Shown here piece by piece: positions 61,191 through 64,000 of a stretch of 64,000 nt of DNA. The DNA is from Bacteroides_E sp964528875 (GTDB lineage Bacteria > Bacteroidota > Bacteroidia > Bacteroidales > Bacteroidaceae). The first letter of the stretch is position 1. Each line of letters starts with the position of its first letter. The stretch spans positions 15,943 to 79,942 of the forward strand of contig CAZGUI010000006.1 in assembly GCA_964528875.1 (NCBI GenBank), read 5' to 3'. The notes under the pieces were generated by a model. It was not told where the DNA came from and ran no database searches. It saw nothing but the letters and a program-made list of their open reading frames with translations. The position numbers and the translations under genes were made by a program.

Positions 61191-62213
61191 ATGAGCGTTA
61201 TAATATTAGGAATTGAATCATCCTGCGATGATACATCGGCAGCTGTAATCAAAGATGGCTATTTATTGTCGAATGTAATAGCCAGTCAAGCGGTACACGA
61301 AGCTTATGGTGGGGTTGTTCCGGAGTTAGCATCACGTGCTCATCAACAAAATATAGTTCCTGTAGTACACGAAGCGCTTAAACGAGCAGGAGTAAAGAAA
61401 GAAGAATTAAGTGCAGTAGCATTTACACGAGGTCCTGGTTTGATGGGCTCTTTACTGGTTGGAGTCTCTTTTGCTAAAGGATTGGCTCGGTCGTTAGGTA
61501 TACCTATGATTGATGTGAATCATCTGCAAGGTCACGTAATGGCTCATTTTATTCGTTCTCAAGATGAAGAGTACAATGAACCTCATTTACCTTTCCTTTG
61601 TCTTTTAGTTTCCGGAGGAAACTCTCAAATCATTAAGGTAAATGCTTACAATGATATGGAGATAATAGGACAAACCATTGATGATGCAGCAGGAGAGGCC
61701 ATTGATAAGTGTTCTACTGTGATGGGACTGGGTTACCCCGGAGGTCCTATTATTGATAAATTGGCACGTAAAGGAAATCCAAAAGCTTTTTCTTTTAATA
61801 AACCAAGTATACCGGCTTATGACTATAGTTTTAGTGGATTAAAAACTTCATTCCTCTACTCTTTAAGAGACTGGTTAAAAGAAGACCCTGATTTCATAGA
61901 GAAAAATAAAGAGGATTTAGCTGCATCACTTGAAGCAACCGTAGTTGATATCTTGATGAAGAAGCTTTATAAAGTAGCTAAAGCTCATCGAATTCAGCAT
62001 GTGGCTGTAGCTGGAGGAGTATCTGCTAATACAGGGTTGCGAAATGCTTTTAAAGAGTATGCAGATAAGTATAATTGGACCATTTATATTCCTAAATTTA
62101 GTTATACCACCGATAATGCAGCAATGATTGCTATTACCGGTTATTATAAATATTTGGATAATGATTTGAGTTCCATAGATGTGCCTGCATATTCAAGAGT
62201 TCAAGTAAAGTAA
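61191..62213 (+). CDS. tsaD: tRNA N6-threonylcarbamoyladenosine transferase TsaD
   Basis: It moves the threonylcarbamoyl group to A37 of ANN-decoding tRNAs, with TsaB and TsaE. The 340 residues show the ASKHA fold: ILGIESSCDDTSAAV, YGGVVPELASRAHQQNI, the metal site VNHLQGHVMAH, LLVSGGNSQI, ATP site DDAAGEAIDKC and VAGGVSANTGLR. It is followed after 13 bp by cinA, so both may be co-transcribed. Confidence 0.97.
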   Translation: MSVIILGIESSCDDTSAAVIKDGYLLSNVIASQAVHEAYGGVVPELASRAHQQNIVPVVHEALKRAGVKKEELSAVAFTRGPGLMGSLLVGVSFAKGLARSLGIPMIDVNHLQGHVMAHFIRSQDEEYNEPHLPFLCLLVSGGNSQIIKVNAYNDMEIIGQTIDDAAGEAIDKCSTVMGLGYPGGPIIDKLARKGNPKAFSFNKPSIPAYDYSFSGLKTSFLYSLRDWLKEDPDFIEKNKEDLAASLEATVVDILMKKLYKVAKAHRIQHVAVAGGVSANTGLRNAFKEYADKYNWTIYIPKFSYTTDNAAMIAITGYYKYLDNDLSSIDVPAYSRVQVK

Positions 62214-62226
62214 AAAAACAGGAGAT

Positions 62227-63459
62227 ATGTTTGCTGAAATTATTACCATTGGAGATGAATTGCTAATTGGACAGGTAGTAGATACCAATTCTCATTGGAT
62301 GGGTAGACAACTGAACAAGCAAGGTATCGAAGTAATACAAATAACCTCCATCCGTGATAGAGAAAGAGAAATTTTGGAAGCCATAGATGAGGCGATGCGT
62401 AGAGCAGATGTTATCTTGATTACCGGAGGATTAGGTCCAACTAAAGATGATATAACCAAGCAAACATTGTGTCGTTACTTTAATACGGAATTAGTATTTA
62501 GTCCGGATGTGTATGAAAATGTAAAAAGAGTTCTTTCTCACCGTATACCCTTAAATCAACTCAATAAAGATCAAGCACTTGTTCCAAAAGATTGCACTGT
62601 GATTAATAACAGGGTGGGAAGTGCGTCTGTCAGTTGGTTTGAAAAAGAGAATAAGATTGTTGTCTCTATGCCGGGTGTGCCCGAAGAGATGAAGGTGGTA
62701 ATGAGAGAAGAAATATTACCCCGTCTGAAAGAAAGGTTTCACACCGATACCATTTTGCATCAAACCTTTTTAGTCAAAAATCATCCTGAAGCTATACTGG
62801 CTGAAGAGTTGTCCGACTTTGAAAATCTTTTACCACAGGAGTTAAGTCTGGCTTATCTGCCTAAATTAGGATTAATCCGTTTAAGAATTACCGCTAGAGG
62901 AAAAGAACTTTCATATCTTCAACAATTGCTGGATGATAGTAGAAATCAATTAGAGTCTTTACTAAAAGATGATATTTTGATTGAAGAAGATCGTTCCATT
63001 GAATATGTGGTTGGAAAGATTCTGAAAAAGAAAGGCTTGACCTTAAGTACAGCAGAAAGCTGTACAGGAGGAAAAGTGGCCACCCTGATTACTTCTATGT
63101 CAGGAAGTTCTGGCTTTTATAAAGGAAGTATTGTGGCTTATAGCAATGAGGTGAAAATTAACTTGTTGAATGTTTCTCCTGATATTTTAGAAACTTATGG
63201 CGCTGTAAGTGAAGAAACGGCAATAGCAATGGTGAAAGGAGCAATGAAAATTTTAAATACTGATTGTGCCATAGCTACAACAGGTGTAGCAGGACCTACA
63301 GGAGGAACAGCAGCGAAACCTGTTGGAAGAGTCTGGATGGCTGCAGCATGCGGTGATCGCATCATAACAAAAGTGCAAGAAGGCGATAGAGGAAGAGAAA
63401 TGAATATCACAAGAGCATCAAATGGAAGTTTATTGCTTTTGTACGAGTTAATTAAGTGA
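62227..63459 (+). CDS. cinA: CinA-like competence/damage-inducible protein with NMN deamidase domain
   Basis: The 410 residues have two parts. The N-terminal MoCF-like COG1058 domain (about 1-170) carries ITIGDELLIGQVVDTNSHWM, LITGGLGPTKDD and MPGVPEEM, and is linked to ADP-ribose pyrophosphatase activity. The C-terminal PncC domain (about 250-405) carries LSTAESCTGGKVATLITSMSGSSGFYKGSIVAYSNEVK and TGVAGPTGGT, and deamidates nicotinamide mononucleotide. Both domains look whole. It would recycle NAD by-products. It lies between tsaD and rpmB. Confidence 0.94.
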   Translation: MFAEIITIGDELLIGQVVDTNSHWMGRQLNKQGIEVIQITSIRDREREILEAIDEAMRRADVILITGGLGPTKDDITKQTLCRYFNTELVFSPDVYENVKRVLSHRIPLNQLNKDQALVPKDCTVINNRVGSASVSWFEKENKIVVSMPGVPEEMKVVMREEILPRLKERFHTDTILHQTFLVKNHPEAILAEELSDFENLLPQELSLAYLPKLGLIRLRITARGKELSYLQQLLDDSRNQLESLLKDDILIEEDRSIEYVVGKILKKKGLTLSTAESCTGGKVATLITSMSGSSGFYKGSIVAYSNEVKINLLNVSPDILETYGAVSEETAIAMVKGAMKILNTDCAIATTGVAGPTGGTAAKPVGRVWMAAACGDRIITKVQEGDRGREMNITRASNGSLLLLYELIK

Positions 63460-63499
63460 ATTAATTTCGTTTTTTCTTGCTAAATAGATGTGAAAGTGT

Positions 63500-63507
63500 T
63501 TACTTTG
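63500..63507 (+). promoter_or_regulatory. -7 element before rpmB
   Basis: TTACTTTG differs from TAnnTTTG at one base and has a TTG 20 bp upstream (63477-63479), 55 bp before the rpmB start. Confidence 0.45.
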
Positions 63508-63562
63508 CATGCTGATTAAAAAGAGCATAGAAAATAAAAGAATATAAATAAAAAAGATAGAG

Positions 63563-63823
63563 ATGTCTAAGATTTGTCAAATTACAGGAAAGAAAGCCAT
63601 GGTTGGCAACAATGTTTCACACTCTAACCGAAAGACTAAGAGAACTTTTGATGTGAACTTGTTTAGAAAAAAATTCTACTATGTAGAGCAAGAATGTTGG
63701 ATTAGTTTGACCATAAGTGCAGCAGGTCTACGTACTATTAATAGAAAAGGCTTGGAAGCGGCTCTAGTTGATGCGGTAGAAAAAGGATATTGCAGTTGGA
63801 ATGATATTAGAGTTTTAAGCTAA
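63563..63823 (+). CDS. rpmB: 50S ribosomal protein L28
   Basis: This 86-residue ribosomal protein has KICQITGKKAMVGNNVSHSNRKTKR at the start and the basic centre typical of L28. The two-Cys zinc motif is absent. It is followed 26 bp later by rpmG. The rpmB-rpmG pair is the usual order in Bacteroidetes. Confidence 0.97.
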   Translation: MSKICQITGKKAMVGNNVSHSNRKTKRTFDVNLFRKKFYYVEQECWISLTISAAGLRTINRKGLEAALVDAVEKGYCSWNDIRVLS

Positions 63824-63849
63824 TTTTAAAAAAGGAGATAGGTTGAGTT

Positions 63850-64000
63850 ATGTCAAAAAAAGGAAATAGAGTACAAGTAATACTAGAATGTACTGAACAT
63901 AAAGAAAGTGGTTTACCAGGAACATCTCGTTACGTCACAACAAAGAACAAGAAGAACACTACAGGTAGACTTGAGCTAAAGAAATATAACCCCATTATGA
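63850..64000 (+). CDS. rpmG: 50S ribosomal protein L33 (partial, first 50 residues)
   Basis: The frame opens at ATG 63850 after AAAGGAGATAGG, an AGGAG-like ribosome binding site, and runs off the window. MSKKGNRVQVILECTEHK and then TSRYVTTKNKKNTTGRLELK identify L33. Only one Cys is present, so it is the zinc-free form. About 10-12 residues are missing at the window end. Confidence 0.95.
   Translation, partial: MSKKGNRVQVILECTEHKESGLPGTSRYVTTKNKKNTTGRLELKKYNPIM

Noticed and set aside
1..64000. tRNA and rRNA genes
   Set aside because: No GGTTCGAATCC-type T-arm with a matching acceptor stem and no rRNA-like sequence was seen in the gaps.

Overview
The window is an AT-rich chromosomal segment of a Bacteroidales bacterium, most like Bacteroides or a close relative. 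Four things point there. There is a SusC/SusD pair. Upstream of several genes lie the TAnnTTTG (-7) promoter elements typical of Bacteroidetes. It carries families largely confined to the phylum (a DUF4494 protein, GYF_2/CD225 proteins, an S-type sulfatase lipoprotein, a FISUMP/BACON lipoprotein). It also has Bacteroides-like gene groups (pheA with an aminotransferase, hisA-hisF-hisIE, lysC-lysA, tsaD divergent from tamB, rpmB-rpmG). PflB with its activase, PFOR and a lone ferritin fit an anaerobic or microaerobic life. I cannot name the species.

Layout. 1-1540 (minus): start of an aromatic amino acid operon (pheA, then an aminotransferase cut by the window edge). It is preceded by a clear Phe/Tyr-rich leader peptide and an attenuator. 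1.8-3.1 kb: a palindrome array, a PH-like membrane protein and a decayed stretch resembling a histidine kinase. 3.1-6.8 kb (minus): recJ-recQ. 7.2-10.2 kb (plus): pflB, terminator, pflA. 10.35-25.9 kb: a candidate genomic island flanked by 142-bp direct repeats, each holding the gcvP terminator and the last 23 codons of gcvP. The island is a ribose/nucleoside utilisation locus of the Bacteroides rus type: RusR-like regulator, two ribokinases, sugar permease, SusC, SusD, a FISUMP lipoprotein, two beta-propeller glycosidase-like lipoproteins and two nucleoside hydrolases. 25.8-30.9 kb (minus): gcvP, an MBL hydrolase, rsmG and a DUF3298 lipoprotein.

31-45 kb (plus): copper ATPase, lipB, hisA-hisF-hisIE-ftsE-lysC-lysA, ferritin, an AAA ATPase and PFOR. 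45.3-53.1 kb: an outer-membrane barrel, an alpha/beta hydrolase, an S41 protease-like protein, a sulfatase, a dihydroorotate dehydrogenase-like enzyme, YggS, DUF4494 and GDPD. 53.4-56.3 kb: proS and a GYF_2/CD225/DUF2752 membrane-protein operon. 56.6-64 kb: tamB (minus), then tsaD, cinA, rpmB and rpmG (cut by the window end).

Working together: the island would release ribose from nucleosides at the cell surface or in the periplasm, import it and phosphorylate it. PFOR and PFL handle pyruvate, the glycine decarboxylase P-protein handles glycine, and the his and lys genes are biosynthetic.

Most unusual signals: (1) four intergenic arrays, each of exactly four 15-bp palindromes (consensus TCGGTCCTAGACCGA) at an exact 22-bp period, with a partly conserved flank on one side; (2) the island with its orphan gcvP 3' end, which differs from the intact gene only at synonymous sites; (3) the Phe/Tyr leader-peptide attenuator in a Bacteroidetes operon. 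I saw no tRNA, rRNA, CRISPR, IS element or integrase.
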